Assembly (NCBI GenBank): GCA_026014585.1
Contig: JAOZIA010000005.1
Span: forward strand, 172,808 to 236,807
Length of the DNA stretch: 64,000 bases
Direction of reading: 5' to 3'
Origin: Candidatus Bathyarchaeota archaeon
GTDB taxonomy: Archaea > Thermoproteota > Bathyarchaeia > Bathyarchaeales > Bathycorpusculaceae
Positions 52,250-61,253 of this stretch are shown piece after piece. Below the pieces are notes generated by a model that had not been told where the DNA came from, did no database searches, and saw only the letters and a list, made by a program, of their open reading frames with translations. Within the stretch, counting starts at the first letter, position 1; each line of letters begins with the position of its first letter. The translations under genes and the position numbers were made by a program.

Positions 52250-53791
52250 CTAAGGTGAATCTGACGAGCCGCAGTTGTATTCAGTTAGTAGTTTTTTGAA
52301 TTTCTGGGCAAACGCGTCATAATCAACCTCCACAGTGCAGGGCGGCTGGGCAACATCCACAAATCCGTTTAGGTTAAGGTTTGCTTCTGCTGCCTCGATG
52401 GCTTTTTCTCCAAAGGTTTCGTAGCGGATTTCTATTTCAGGAATCATGCCTCTTTCTTCTAGTTGTAGTCGGGGCATAATGCCTAAAAGTTTGACACCTA
52501 CGTTTTTGAAGGCTAAATCTACTGTTTCGCGGATGCCTTTGGTGATGTATGGTAGGTATGCTTTGTTTAGGATGACGCCTGTTACGTTGATGCCTAACCG
52601 TTTCATGATGGTGATGTAGTTTAGGGCATTTAGCATTCCGCCTTCGATGCCGCCATGGTTACAAGCAACCACAACCACAACTGACGCGCCCATACCCGCA
52701 GCAACTTCAATTGTAGACATTGGACGCTTACCATCCGTTAAAAGCCCCGTGAAAGCACTCATCGCACCCTCAACCAGTAGAAAATCGTACTGCTCAGCGG
52801 CTTTCTTGACGGCTTCTTGCAGTGGTGTCCAGCCTATGCCAAAAACCTCAACCGAGGAGAAATCCAAAATCGGCTCCTTAATCAAATACAACGCGGGAAC
52901 AATGTCTCGGATATCTCCACCGACTTTGAGGAGCCCAAGGTTGAAACCTTGTTTTTTGAGAGCACCTGCGATACCCGTGACAAGGAATGTTTTTCCTGAA
53001 CCGCTTTCAATCGCGGTGACCATGACCAGTTTGGGTGCTTTTTTAGTGGTGGGGGCTGGGCGAGTTTCTGTTGCGATGCCAATTTCGGCTTTGATTTGGC
53101 GGATGAGTTTGGCGTTGGTAGCGCGGATTTCTTTGAGTTCGTTGCTGGTTATGTTTAGGCTTTTGCAGATGCTGTCAATCACTGCAGGGTTATGGTCAAG
53201 CAGTCCATGGGTTAAGATACCGACTACGTTGCCTTCTTTGTTTGCGACCCCTGAAACTAGGTCCTGTGGTGCAGAGCGGTAGTTTACGCGGTTAACATGA
53301 GAGATGATTATGGGTTTAGCCTCACTGCCCAAAACTATTTTGCCGTATGTGTGGCAGTGAAAACCAGAAAGCTGCTTGCATGTTTCCGCGGTGATGAAAC
53401 TTGTGCCTATCACTGTGGCTTTAACTTGGTCAGTGCAGATAAGCGGTGTGAACTCTGCATCTAATAAGCCGATTCCGTCGCGGAAAATAGGAATTGTTGA
53501 TAGGCGACCCACGTCGGTTTTTTTGGAGAGTACCTGAAACCCAGCGCAAATCCCCAGCACATACTTGCCCACTCGTGCCATCTTGAGGATTTCTTCTGCG
53601 ACTGCGCCGTTGGTGCTTCCTGACTCGATCAGGCTGCCGCCTGGAATAATTATCATGTCCAGAACTTCTGAGGCGGGTTTGCCATCCACTAAGCCGTCAG
53701 CGCCGACAAGGTCTGTTGGCAAGTTTCCAAACGCTTCAAAGCAGGGAAGCGCGCCTGGAACGTAGACTAAACCTATTCTATGATGGGGCAT
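52250..53791 (-). CDS. Fused GATase and P-loop amidotransferase (reversed CobQ/CbiA domain order)
   Basis: This 513-residue protein begins with a class I glutamine amidotransferase (residues ~5-225; Cys82 in LGICAGFQVLS, His195 in LTHGLLDH). A P-loop synthetase of the CbiA/CobQ/dethiobiotin synthetase fold (residues ~250-500) with ESGSGKT at 262-268 and EGAMSAFTGLLTDG follows. Standard CobQ and CbiA have the P-loop first and the GATase last. The reaction is presumably ATP-dependent amidation of a carboxylate on a corrinoid or a related tetrapyrrole. It overlaps the importer ATPase gene by 14 bases, in the btuFCD operon. Confidence 0.8.
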   Translation of the reverse strand: MPHHRIGLVYVPGALPCFEAFGNLPTDLVGADGLVDGKPASEVLDMIIIPGGSLIESGSTNGAVAEEILKMARVGKYVLGICAGFQVLSKKTDVGRLSTIPIFRDGIGLLDAEFTPLICTDQVKATVIGTSFITAETCKQLSGFHCHTYGKIVLGSEAKPIIISHVNRVNYRSAPQDLVSGVANKEGNVVGILTHGLLDHNPAVIDSICKSLNITSNELKEIRATNAKLIRQIKAEIGIATETRPAPTTKKAPKLVMVTAIESGSGKTFLVTGIAGALKKQGFNLGLLKVGGDIRDIVPALYLIKEPILDFSSVEVFGIGWTPLQEAVKKAAEQYDFLLVEGAMSAFTGLLTDGKRPMSTIEVAAGMGASVVVVVACNHGGIEGGMLNALNYITIMKRLGINVTGVILNKAYLPYITKGIRETVDLAFKNVGVKLLGIMPRLQLEERGMIPEIEIRYETFGEKAIEAAEANLNLNGFVDVAQPPCTVEVDYDAFAQKFKKLLTEYNCGSSDSP

Positions 53792-55112
53792 TTTGGGGTT
53801 CTCCTGATTGTGATTTTACGTGTCCAAAGGGCGGGCAAGATTTGTCCATTATGGCTTTGTCAAGGTTAATGTTCAGTAGCGCGGGTAGGTCATCTTGGCT
53901 TGCTACAAAGGTTGCGCCCAGCTTTCTGAGTTGCGCCATAAGTTTTGTTGCTTTGCCGTTTGTGAAGTCTCGGCTTTCAATGGGGAGTTCATCAATCACG
54001 TAAGTTGGAATTCCAGATTTGAGTGCTTCCACGGCGGCTTCCAAATTGCGAAGGTTTCCCGAGCCAAACGGCACTGAAGTCACCACAACCATGCCTGCCC
54101 GTTTAATCATATCCAAATTTTGCTTATGCATCTCATTGGTTATCGGGGAAAAAGGAACTTCAACAACTGCTGGAATCTTGAGTAACTCGCAGGTTTCATA
54201 ATCCGAATCTAACATGTTCAAAACACCCGCAGTCACTGTGTAGCCCTCATCTTTTAGTGCCTTCATCAGAAGCGTTCCTGTTCCTGCGCCGCAGATAATG
54301 TGTACGCCGCAGTGTTTTTCAAGTGAGGGTTTTTGTGGGGAAAGTGGGATAACATAGAGTGAGTTGGTTACGAGGTTTTTGCGTACGATAGCGTCAACTT
54401 GGAATACGCTTTTTATGTTTTCGCTGGTGAAGGCATCTTCGATGCTACCTGCAACGTGTACCTTGCCATCTTTTAGCATTATAACCGTGTTGCAGTATCG
54501 TGCTGCTAAGTTAAGGTCGTGAATGACTGTGAGAACCATGAGGTTGTTTTTGACACATAAACTTTTGATTAAGTCCATGACTTCAAGCTGATTAATGATA
54601 TCAAGATGGGTCATGGGTTCGTCTAAGAGAAGAATTTTTGGTTCCTGCGCCAGTGCACGGGCAATTATGACACGTTGGCGTTCGCCCCCACTAAGTTCAT
54701 GGATTGAGCGATCTGCTAGTTTCCATGTGTTGGTTAGTATCATGGCTTGTTTGGCGATTTGTACGTCTTTTTCGGTTTCCATCTGGAAATGGCTTAGATG
54801 TGGGTTGCGTCCCATCAAAACCACATCCATAACGCTAAAGTTAAATCCTACCACGTTGTCTTGGGGAACAACCGCCATTGTTTTGGCAACATCTACGGGT
54901 TTTAGGTCGTAAATGTTTGATTTGTCAATTAGAATTGAGCCGCCGTGGGGCTTTAGAACACGACTGATGCTTTTGAGCAGCGTAGTTTTTCCTGAGCCAT
55001 TAGGTCCTAGTATACCCACAAAATCACCAGGGCTAACGTTTAGGTTAACATCTGAAAGAATCTTAACCGAGCCGTAACGGCATTCTACACCATTCACGTT
55101 TAAAGTTACCAT
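53778..55112 (-). CDS. btuD: ABC importer ATPase with extra C-terminal domain (BtuD/FepC type)
   Basis: This 444-residue ATPase drives cobalamin or metal-chelate uptake. It has Walker A GPNGSGKT (36-43), the ABC signature LSGGERQ (140-146) and Walker B LLLDEP (161-166). About 170 residues follow the usual domain (from ~270), starting with CGVHIICGAGTGTLLMKALKDEGY and ending TYVIDELPIE, a Rossmann-like domain. Similar extensions occur in some archaeal BtuD proteins. It lies between the permease and the GATase protein. Confidence 0.9.
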   Translation of the reverse strand: MVTLNVNGVECRYGSVKILSDVNLNVSPGDFVGILGPNGSGKTTLLKSISRVLKPHGGSILIDKSNIYDLKPVDVAKTMAVVPQDNVVGFNFSVMDVVLMGRNPHLSHFQMETEKDVQIAKQAMILTNTWKLADRSIHELSGGERQRVIIARALAQEPKILLLDEPMTHLDIINQLEVMDLIKSLCVKNNLMVLTVIHDLNLAARYCNTVIMLKDGKVHVAGSIEDAFTSENIKSVFQVDAIVRKNLVTNSLYVIPLSPQKPSLEKHCGVHIICGAGTGTLLMKALKDEGYTVTAGVLNMLDSDYETCELLKIPAVVEVPFSPITNEMHKQNLDMIKRAGMVVVTSVPFGSGNLRNLEAAVEALKSGIPTYVIDELPIESRDFTNGKATKLMAQLRKLGATFVASQDDLPALLNINLDKAIMDKSCPPFGHVKSQSGEPQNAPS

Positions 55113-55120
55113 GGTTGAGC

Positions 55121-56203
55121 CTACATTTTATAGTTCAATTTCCTTCTTCGCAACAGGAAGATAAAGAAGGGTCCACCTGCCAAAGCAGTTATCACACCCA
55201 CAGGCAACTCACCTGCACCCGTGACAACCCGAGCCAATGCATCACAGAGAACTAGAAATATTGCGCCAACAACCACGGAGGCAGGCAGTAGAATGCGGTG
55301 GTCGGGACCCATAATTAACCGTGTTATGTGAGGAATCATCAAGCCTACAAAGCCAATTAAGCCGCTTATAGAAACGGCTGCTGATGCCATCAATGAGCCT
55401 AAAACGAGAACGATTTTTTTGGTTTTGTCTGTGTTGACGCCAAGGTGTTGTGCTGTGTCTTCGCCGAAGGCAATCATGTTTAGGTCTCTTGTGTAGAAGT
55501 ATGAAAGGATAATTCCGATAAAAATGAAAGGCATAATGGAAAATATGTCCATCCAAGTTATGTTTGAAATTCCACCGATAAGCCAAGTCACCAACGCGTG
55601 AAGTTTGACGTTTTGACTTGTAACCTGCAGAATCTGGAAAATCGCAGATAAGAAAATAGTCATAGCAATACCTGAGAGCAACAGTGTCATGTCAGAGACG
55701 CGGTTGCCGACTTTGGAAATATTAAACACAATAAATATTGTGATTAAACCACCTGCGAAAGCGCATGCTTGAACAATAGGTATGCCAAGTAAGCTTAAGC
55801 CTGAAGCAAAAACAATTGCCAATCCTGCACCCAAAACTGCACCTGAAGAAACACCAAGCACAAAGGGGTCAGCCATCGGGTTTTTGAAAACACCCTGATA
55901 AAGAACACCAGAAGCAGCTAGCCCTGCACCTATTAATGCACCAGCAATCACTCTAGGAAAACGAATTTGCATAATGATAGCTTGGTTAGTTAAGAACTCA
56001 GAGGTTTGTGTGCCGGGTCCACCATTCAAGAATGGAATCTGATTGACCATGATGTCAAAAATTTTTGAAAAAGAAATGGGGGCATAACCAATGTTTAAAG
56101 CCACTATAAGGGTAGCAACCAGCGCTACTATAAGTAGCCCTAAGGTTGTTTTCCATCGCTTTGAACGCTTTGCATAAGACTTTTCAACATTGGTATTGGC
56201 CAT
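55121..56203 (-). CDS. btuC: ABC transporter permease (FecCD/BtuC family)
   Basis: This ~360-residue membrane protein with about ten helices forms the import channel. It has the FecCD family features RFPRVIAGALIGAGLAASGVLYQGVFKNPMADPFVLGVSSGAVLGAGLAI and LIGFVGLMIPHITRLIMGPDHR (ATPase-coupling loop), and DALARVVTGAGELPVGVITALAGGPFFIFLL. It is spaced nine bases from each neighbour. Substrate (cobamide or ferric chelate) is inferred from the gene after btuD. Confidence 0.93.
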   Translation of the reverse strand: MANTNVEKSYAKRSKRWKTTLGLLIVALVATLIVALNIGYAPISFSKIFDIMVNQIPFLNGGPGTQTSEFLTNQAIIMQIRFPRVIAGALIGAGLAASGVLYQGVFKNPMADPFVLGVSSGAVLGAGLAIVFASGLSLLGIPIVQACAFAGGLITIFIVFNISKVGNRVSDMTLLLSGIAMTIFLSAIFQILQVTSQNVKLHALVTWLIGGISNITWMDIFSIMPFIFIGIILSYFYTRDLNMIAFGEDTAQHLGVNTDKTKKIVLVLGSLMASAAVSISGLIGFVGLMIPHITRLIMGPDHRILLPASVVVGAIFLVLCDALARVVTGAGELPVGVITALAGGPFFIFLLRRRKLNYKM

Positions 56204-56212
56204 TTTTTCAGA

Positions 56213-57178
56213 TTAGAGCTCCGGTGGCGATATAAGGGTTGGGTATAAACATGCTGCAACTTGTTGGACTTGTAAACCAACATTTGACGTGGGTCGGTTG
56301 AATAGGTCTTCGTCGAAAATGTAGATGTGGTCGTCTATTACTGCGTTGATAGTGTTCCAACCTGGTCGTGCTTTTACTGCCTCGACACCGCCAGAAGATG
56401 AGCTTCCCATGCCTTCTGGCATCATGATAACATCTGGGTTTCTTTGAACGATTACTTCTGAACTGGTGGACACATAATCTCCGCTTAAGTCAGCAAAAAG
56501 GTTAGTTCCACCTGCTTTTGCTATAACATCGTTAAGCCATGAGTCTGCTCCTGCCGTGGTTATGCCTGATTCATCGAAGTAAACTTCCCAGTAAACTGTT
56601 GGTTTTTCAGTAATGTTGGCAATCTTTTCCTGTACCTCGCTGATTTGGCCTTGGATGTTGCTGATTAAGGTGGTTGCGTTTTCTTCTGCGCCAACTGCTT
56701 TGCCGATGAAAGTGATGTCATTGTAAATGTCTTCAATGTTGGTTGGATCGGTTATGATAACTTTGAAGCCTTGACCTCTGAGATTGTCAAGGATGTCGTC
56801 GTGGATTGTGGTTCCAAGAATCAAATCAGGCTGCAGTGAAGTGATAACTTCCAAACTTGGGTTATAGAAGCCACCTATGCTGGTCATGTTGCCTGCTTCA
56901 AACCATGCAGAGAAGTCGTAGGGGTAATCGTCATAATCGGTTACGCCGACAACTCTGTTGCCAACGCCAAGGTCAAAGAGGAACTGGGTGTTGGCTGGTG
57001 CCATGGAAACAATGCGTTGTGGGACACCGTCAAGTGTGGTTGTGTATCCTTCGTCGTCAGTTATGCTGATTGTACCTTCGGAAGATGATGGATTGTTCAT
57101 GTTAACATAGACAATTGCAGACGCTGAAACTATGATTATCACAAGAATAGCTGCATAAAGAACATATTTTGTATTCAT
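56213..57178 (-). CDS. btuF: ABC transporter substrate-binding protein (BtuF/FepB-like)
   Basis: This 321-residue surface-anchored binding protein has an N-terminal membrane helix (YVLYAAILVIIIVSASAIVYVN), then a periplasmic-binding domain with RIVSMAPANTQFLFDLGVGNRVVGVTDYDDYP and PSLEVITSLQPDLILGT, and WEVYFDESGITTAGADSWLNDVIAKAGGTNLF. It captures the ligand outside. It is the first gene of the operon, with AAGGAG upstream and a TATA box at 57219-57227. Confidence 0.9.
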   Translation of the reverse strand: MNTKYVLYAAILVIIIVSASAIVYVNMNNPSSSEGTISITDDEGYTTTLDGVPQRIVSMAPANTQFLFDLGVGNRVVGVTDYDDYPYDFSAWFEAGNMTSIGGFYNPSLEVITSLQPDLILGTTIHDDILDNLRGQGFKVIITDPTNIEDIYNDITFIGKAVGAEENATTLISNIQGQISEVQEKIANITEKPTVYWEVYFDESGITTAGADSWLNDVIAKAGGTNLFADLSGDYVSTSSEVIVQRNPDVIMMPEGMGSSSSGGVEAVKARPGWNTINAVIDDHIYIFDEDLFNRPTSNVGLQVQQVAACLYPTLISPPEL

Positions 57179-57218
57179 TTGTGTTTTTCTCCTTGTGAGG
57201 ATGGTTTATCCAGCCCAA

Positions 57219-57227
57219 ATTATAAAG
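57219..57227 (-). promoter_or_regulatory. TATA-like box of the btuFCD operon
   Basis: CTTTATAAT on the minus strand lies ~41 bases before the btuF start. The transcript would begin near 57197 with a short leader carrying AAGGAG. No cobalamin riboswitch fits such a short leader. Confidence 0.45.
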
Positions 57228-57403
57228 TTTTCCAAAAAACACCAAAAAACAAGCAAACCAAAATCAACCCGAAAAACAGGGCTCAAGCGCTCTTTTTCTA
57301 AGCAAAAAAAAGAAACCAGTCAGATAAGAGCATGCGTCTATCACTTTGTTTGTATGGAGTTTTCAGGATGTTGTTGGCTGAGTTTATTTTTTTGGTTTAG
57401 CAA

Positions 57404-57416
57404 CATATTTAATATG
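57404..57416 (+). promoter_or_regulatory. Palindromic TATA-like box of the flippase-like gene
   Basis: CATATTTAATATG is a 13-base palindrome and an A/T-rich TATA-like box. Transcription ~25 bases further on would start after the GTG at 57416 and before the ATG at 57455, so it supports the latter as the start codon. Confidence 0.45.
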
Positions 57417-57454
57417 TGGTAAACAACTTTGCGTTACATAAGCGAGACGCCTTT

Positions 57455-58519
57455 ATGGAAAAAGTTAAGCCTAAACTGTCTTGGAAGACGGTAGTGTTTC
57501 CGATTATTGGTTTAGTAGCCTTTTTCCTCTACATCTACCTCTACAACGTAGACATCATAACAATAATTTCCAACATGCAAAAAGCCAACCCAGCATTCTT
57601 CATAATAGCAGTCCTTTGTGGAATACTGGAAGTCTTATTTTTCACCATTTCCTGGCGCTCAATCACAAATCATCTTGACATCAAAATGAGCCTAAAAAAA
57701 GCCTACCTTTACGTTTGGTACGGACTCTACGTTGACATAGTTATCCCAGCAGAATCTATCAGCGGAGAAATTGTCAGAACTTACCTGCTCACCCGAGACA
57801 AATGCGGAAGTCTTGGAAAAATCGTCGCCTCCCTCTTTACCCACCGGTTAATCGGAACAGTCATGAACATTGTTGTGTTGGTTTTGGGATTGGCACTGTT
57901 TCCTTTTGAAGGACAAATGGATGCTACAGTTTTCAACATTATCGCTGTTGTTACTGTTGGAATTACAGCGGCTTTGGTTGGCATGATTGTTTTTTCACTT
58001 AAAGAAAACTGGATGTTAAAAGTTATTGATTGGGCGACAAAGGCGGCACAGTTTGTTTCAAGAGGGAAATGGAAACTTACAAAATTGCGGGAGCAAGCGG
58101 TTCAGATAGCATCGCATTTTCACCAGTCAATGCATGAGTTCCAGCATAACCCGTGGCCAATTATAAAATCTACATTCTTTATGATTATAACTTGGGTTTT
58201 CACTTTAGCCATTCCCTATTTTGTCTTTTTATCATTGGGTTATTCTGTTTCGTGGAGCATGCTTCTGATTACTTCAGCGATTGTTTTGGCGGTAAAATCG
58301 ATTCCAGTTGGCATCTTTGAGGTGGGAATCCCAGAAATCACCATGACCACACTGTTCACCGCGTTTCTTGCGCCAACACTGGGTCCAATAGCTGCTGAAG
58401 TCAGTGCTACTGCAACAGTTTTGACAAGGATAATTACGCTTTGGTTCCGCTTCTTTGGGGGTTTTGCAGCACAGCAGTATCTGGAGCTAAAACCCGTGTT
58501 ATCTAAGCCTAAGGAGTAG
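57455..58519 (+). CDS. Flippase-like membrane protein (lysylphosphatidylglycerol synthase TM / AglD-type family)
   Basis: This ~354-residue integral membrane protein has about eight helices and belongs to the flippase-like domain family (UPF0104/PF03706 type). It shows SAWR-like TISWRSIT, GLYVDIVIPAESISGEIVRTYLL, SLFTHRLIG and the C-terminal KSIPVGIFEVGIPEITMTTLFTAF. Members flip or modify lipid-linked carriers, for example in archaeal N-glycosylation. The nearest partner glycan region is far away (7-27 kb). Start supported by the promoter position. Confidence 0.85.
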   Translation: MEKVKPKLSWKTVVFPIIGLVAFFLYIYLYNVDIITIISNMQKANPAFFIIAVLCGILEVLFFTISWRSITNHLDIKMSLKKAYLYVWYGLYVDIVIPAESISGEIVRTYLLTRDKCGSLGKIVASLFTHRLIGTVMNIVVLVLGLALFPFEGQMDATVFNIIAVVTVGITAALVGMIVFSLKENWMLKVIDWATKAAQFVSRGKWKLTKLREQAVQIASHFHQSMHEFQHNPWPIIKSTFFMIITWVFTLAIPYFVFLSLGYSVSWSMLLITSAIVLAVKSIPVGIFEVGIPEITMTTLFTAFLAPTLGPIAAEVSATATVLTRIITLWFRFFGGFAAQQYLELKPVLSKPKE

Positions 58520-58534
58520 GAAAAAAATAAAATC

Positions 58535-59038
58535 ATGCTGGCAACTAATAAGGTTGTGATGCAGGTTAAAATTGAACCCGCCACGACAAGGCAACTCAAT
58601 GAGTTCTACAAAATCGAGCAGCAATGCTTTGATTCTGAAGCATTCTCCAAGCAGCAGATAAAATATTTTCTCTCAGACTATAACACCATTGCGTTTATGG
58701 CAAAACTAGAGAAGCAAATCGCTGGGTTTGTGATTGCTTATTTGGAGAAGGAGGAAGACATGGTTTTTGGGCATATAATTACTCTTAATGTTGCGCCATC
58801 ATTTAGACATAAGGGAATTGCACAGGTTCTTTTGGGTGAAGTTGAAGAGCTGCTTAAGCAGCGGGGTGTTAAGGAGTGCCGCCTTGAAGTCAGGGAAGAT
58901 AACAGTGCAGCTTTGAGACTTTATAGGAAATTGGGATATCGAGAAATTGGGCGATTAGAGCATTATTACGGAAAAGCACATGGGCTGTATTTAAAAAAGG
59001 TACTGTATCAGAAATTAGAACAGGACAAAACAAACTAG
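58535..59038 (+). CDS. rimI: RimI-like N-acetyltransferase
   Basis: This GNAT-family protein of 167 residues probably acetylates protein N-termini with acetyl-CoA. It has motif A in ITLNVAPSFRHKGIAQVLLGEVEELLKQRG, then CRLEVREDNSAALRLYRKLGYREIG and the C-terminal HYYGKAHGLYLKK, typical for archaeal Ard1/RimI. ATG at 58535 or 58559 can serve as start; the conserved domain begins after the second. It follows the flippase-like gene by 15 bases. Confidence 0.9.
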   Translation: MLATNKVVMQVKIEPATTRQLNEFYKIEQQCFDSEAFSKQQIKYFLSDYNTIAFMAKLEKQIAGFVIAYLEKEEDMVFGHIITLNVAPSFRHKGIAQVLLGEVEELLKQRGVKECRLEVREDNSAALRLYRKLGYREIGRLEHYYGKAHGLYLKKVLYQKLEQDKTN

Positions 59039-59142
59039 GCAAAAAACAGAAACATTTATAAGTAAAGGCAAAATGCAACCTAAAAAATGGGCAAACTTTA
59101 AAAACATAGTAACACCCATAATTTGTTATCGGTGAGGAGAAA

Positions 59143-59430
59143 GTGGCAGATTCAAGAGGGAGAAAAACCAACGAACAAGCCCTTGTACAGACAATTGTAA
59201 TCCTCATACGCAACACTACCTGGCGATGTGGCAAACTCGAAAAATCAATTGTTACTCAACTCCACAAAAAAAGTCAAAACTTTGGCAAAAAAGGCATCTC
59301 TATAAAAGAGATAATGATGAATCTAAACATCACCTGCGAGAAAAAAGATGAATGCATTGACGCAATTAGACGGCTGGAAAAAAGAAACATTGTAAAAGTG
59401 ATGCCGCTACCTATAGAAGCAACATTCTAA
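59143..59430 (+). CDS. Small hypothetical DNA-binding-like protein
   Basis: This 95-residue basic protein is unrecognised. It has WRCGKLEKSIVTQL and KKGISIKEIMMNLNITCEKKDECIDAIRRLEKRNIVKVM, the second part looking like a winged helix. The start is GTG with GGTGAGGAG upstream; a TATA-like CATTTATAAG (59053-59062) lies ~80 bases before it. Three or four Cys residues may contribute to a metal or redox site. Confidence 0.6.
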   Translation: MADSRGRKTNEQALVQTIVILIRNTTWRCGKLEKSIVTQLHKKSQNFGKKGISIKEIMMNLNITCEKKDECIDAIRRLEKRNIVKVMPLPIEATF

Positions 59431-59436
59431 AAAAAA

Positions 59437-59459
59437 TAATTTCTCTTCTTTTTTCATTT
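59437..59459 (+). terminator. T-rich tract after a small gene
   Basis: A run rich in T and C (TAATTTCTCTTCTTTTTTCA) directly follows the stop at 59430. It may end transcription before the convergent malic enzyme gene. No clear hairpin was seen. Confidence 0.35.
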
Positions 59460-59502
59460 GTTAGCATACATTATAAAATTAACCAAGCGCTAACTTGACT
59501 GC

Positions 59503-60882
59503 TTACTTGAGCAGTTGAGCATCTGACGGAGGCTGCTTAATTAGTCCATGCTTCATTAAAAGTTCAGTTGATTGCCTAGCATTAGATATGATTGTGCATG
59601 CTCGCTCGTAGAGTTCTTGACGGCTGGGTTTCACACGGGCAACACCCTGTTCAATAGACTTCAAAGCGCAGGCCACGGCTTCTCGGGGGAAAACTTCCCA
59701 TTCATCCATCTTAGGCAACAGACTATCTTCAGTCATACCCCGCTCTTCAGCATAATTTGCCAACTCCATCGCCGCTGCAATACACATATCATCAGTAACT
59801 GTCTTAGCCTTAACATCAAGTACACCACGAAAAATCGCTGGAAATCCCAAGCTGTTATTGACTTGATTAGGAAAATCACTTCTCCCCGTAGCAACCACTC
59901 GTGCACCAGCTTCTTTAGCATCCCAAGGCCAAATCTCAGGCAACGGGTTAGCACAGGCAAAAACCACTGAATCAGTTGCCATAGTTTTTATCCACTCCTG
60001 TTTTATAGTTCCCGGCACAGGAATTGAAGCTGCAACCACAGCATCCACGCCTTTGAAAGCCTCAGCGATTGTGCCTTCACGGTTTTCGCTGTTGGTTTTC
60101 TGTGTTACATCATACTTCCAAGGGTCATCTTGTTGGATAATGTCTTTTCGGTTACGGTTTACTACGCCTTTGCTGTCAACTAATATGATGTTGCCGGGTT
60201 TTACGCCCCACTTCATTAACACGTAAGCGGTTCGAATGTTTGCTGCTCCAGAACCCACCAGTGTTATGAGGGATTCTTGGGGTTTTTTACCCACTAACTT
60301 GAAAGCGTTAATTAGTCCTGCTAAAATCACGGTGGCAGTTCCCTGCTGGTCATCATGCCAAACAGGAATGTTAAGTTGTTCTCGGGCATTTTCTAGAACG
60401 TGGAAACATTTGGGTTTTTCTATGTCTTCAAGATTTATTCCACCAAATGAGGGCTCCAGTGACTTAACGAATTTCACTATTTCGTTTTGGTCGTGGGTTC
60501 GGATACAAATTGGGAATGCATCTACTCCACCCAGATACTTGAAGATTAAGGCTTTGCCTTCCATAACGGGCAGGGCTGCTTCTGGACCAATGTTACCTAA
60601 GCCTAACACCCGGGTTCCATCAGAGACAATGGCAACATAGTTCCAACGATTTGTTAGTTCGAATGATTTGTCGGGTTCTGCGTGTATTTCTTTGCATGCT
60701 GCGGCGACGCCGGGTGTGTACCAGATGGCGAAATCGTCAATACTTCGTACGGCACATTTGGGGATAACTTGCATTTTTCCTTCGTAGAAGCGGTGCATTG
60801 GTGGGGAGAGTTGGGCTGGTTTTTTGGCTTTTGCTAAGAGTTCCTCAACGGTTGGTTTTGGTTGAGTTTTTTCTTGTGCCAT
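59503..60882 (-). CDS. Malic enzyme (NAD(P)-dependent, oxaloacetate-decarboxylating)
   Basis: This 459-residue enzyme decarboxylates malate to pyruvate with reduction of NAD(P). It has YTPGVAAACKEIH, the TRVLGLGNIGPEAALPVMEGKALIFKYLGGVDAFPI block and metal-substrate segment GGINLEDIEKP. The Rossmann region has VGSGAANIRTAYVLM, and VWHDDQQGTATVILAG is conserved. The C-terminus of ~45 residues is helical. It belongs to the short archaeal/bacterial malic enzyme type, without the phosphotransacetylase fusion. It may generate reductant or feed pyruvate; pckG complements it. Confidence 0.95.
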   Translation of the reverse strand: MAQEKTQPKPTVEELLAKAKKPAQLSPPMHRFYEGKMQVIPKCAVRSIDDFAIWYTPGVAAACKEIHAEPDKSFELTNRWNYVAIVSDGTRVLGLGNIGPEAALPVMEGKALIFKYLGGVDAFPICIRTHDQNEIVKFVKSLEPSFGGINLEDIEKPKCFHVLENAREQLNIPVWHDDQQGTATVILAGLINAFKLVGKKPQESLITLVGSGAANIRTAYVLMKWGVKPGNIILVDSKGVVNRNRKDIIQQDDPWKYDVTQKTNSENREGTIAEAFKGVDAVVAASIPVPGTIKQEWIKTMATDSVVFACANPLPEIWPWDAKEAGARVVATGRSDFPNQVNNSLGFPAIFRGVLDVKAKTVTDDMCIAAAMELANYAEERGMTEDSLLPKMDEWEVFPREAVACALKSIEQGVARVKPSRQELYERACTIISNARQSTELLMKHGLIKQPPSDAQLLK

Positions 60883-61037
60883 TTTGGTTTGTCTCCATTT
60901 TGATTGTGATTGGGGGAGATAATAAAGGTTGCATTTGTGTTTGTTTGGTTGCTTAGGTAACTAGTTAGCGTCGGATTCTGACTTCAATTAAATCTTAAAA
61001 AAGAAAACAGCATAGCTCAAAATGGAGAGATAAGAAG

Positions 61038-61253
61038 TTGCTCAGTCAAAACGAGAAAAAAACCATAACCGTAAACATAACAGCCCCATACATTGACGGC
61101 ATAACCACATTAATTGAAGACGGACTCTACACAAGCCAAACAGAAATAGTCAAAGACGCCCTAAGACGCCTGTTTCTACACTATGAAATAAAAATGGTCA
61201 CTGAACCACAAGAAATAACTGTTTATTCCTCGTCCGCTTTCCCCAAAGCATGA
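61038..61253 (+). CDS. Ribbon-helix-helix protein 1
   Basis: This 71-residue small DNA-binding protein has KTITVNITAPYIDGITTLIEDGLYTSQTEIVKDALRRLFLHYEI, a ribbon-helix-helix with the strand, then two helices. TTG at 61038 is the start, with AATGGAGAG upstream. It converges on a related RHH gene and overlaps its 3' end by 31 bases. It may control its neighbours, or act as a dimer with the second protein. Confidence 0.75.
   Translation: MLSQNEKKTITVNITAPYIDGITTLIEDGLYTSQTEIVKDALRRLFLHYEIKMVTEPQEITVYSSSAFPKA

Noticed and set aside
57179..57240. Cobalamin riboswitch upstream of btuF
   Set aside because: The leader from the TATA-like box to the start is only about 20 bases, too short for a cobalamin riboswitch, and such switches are rare in archaea.
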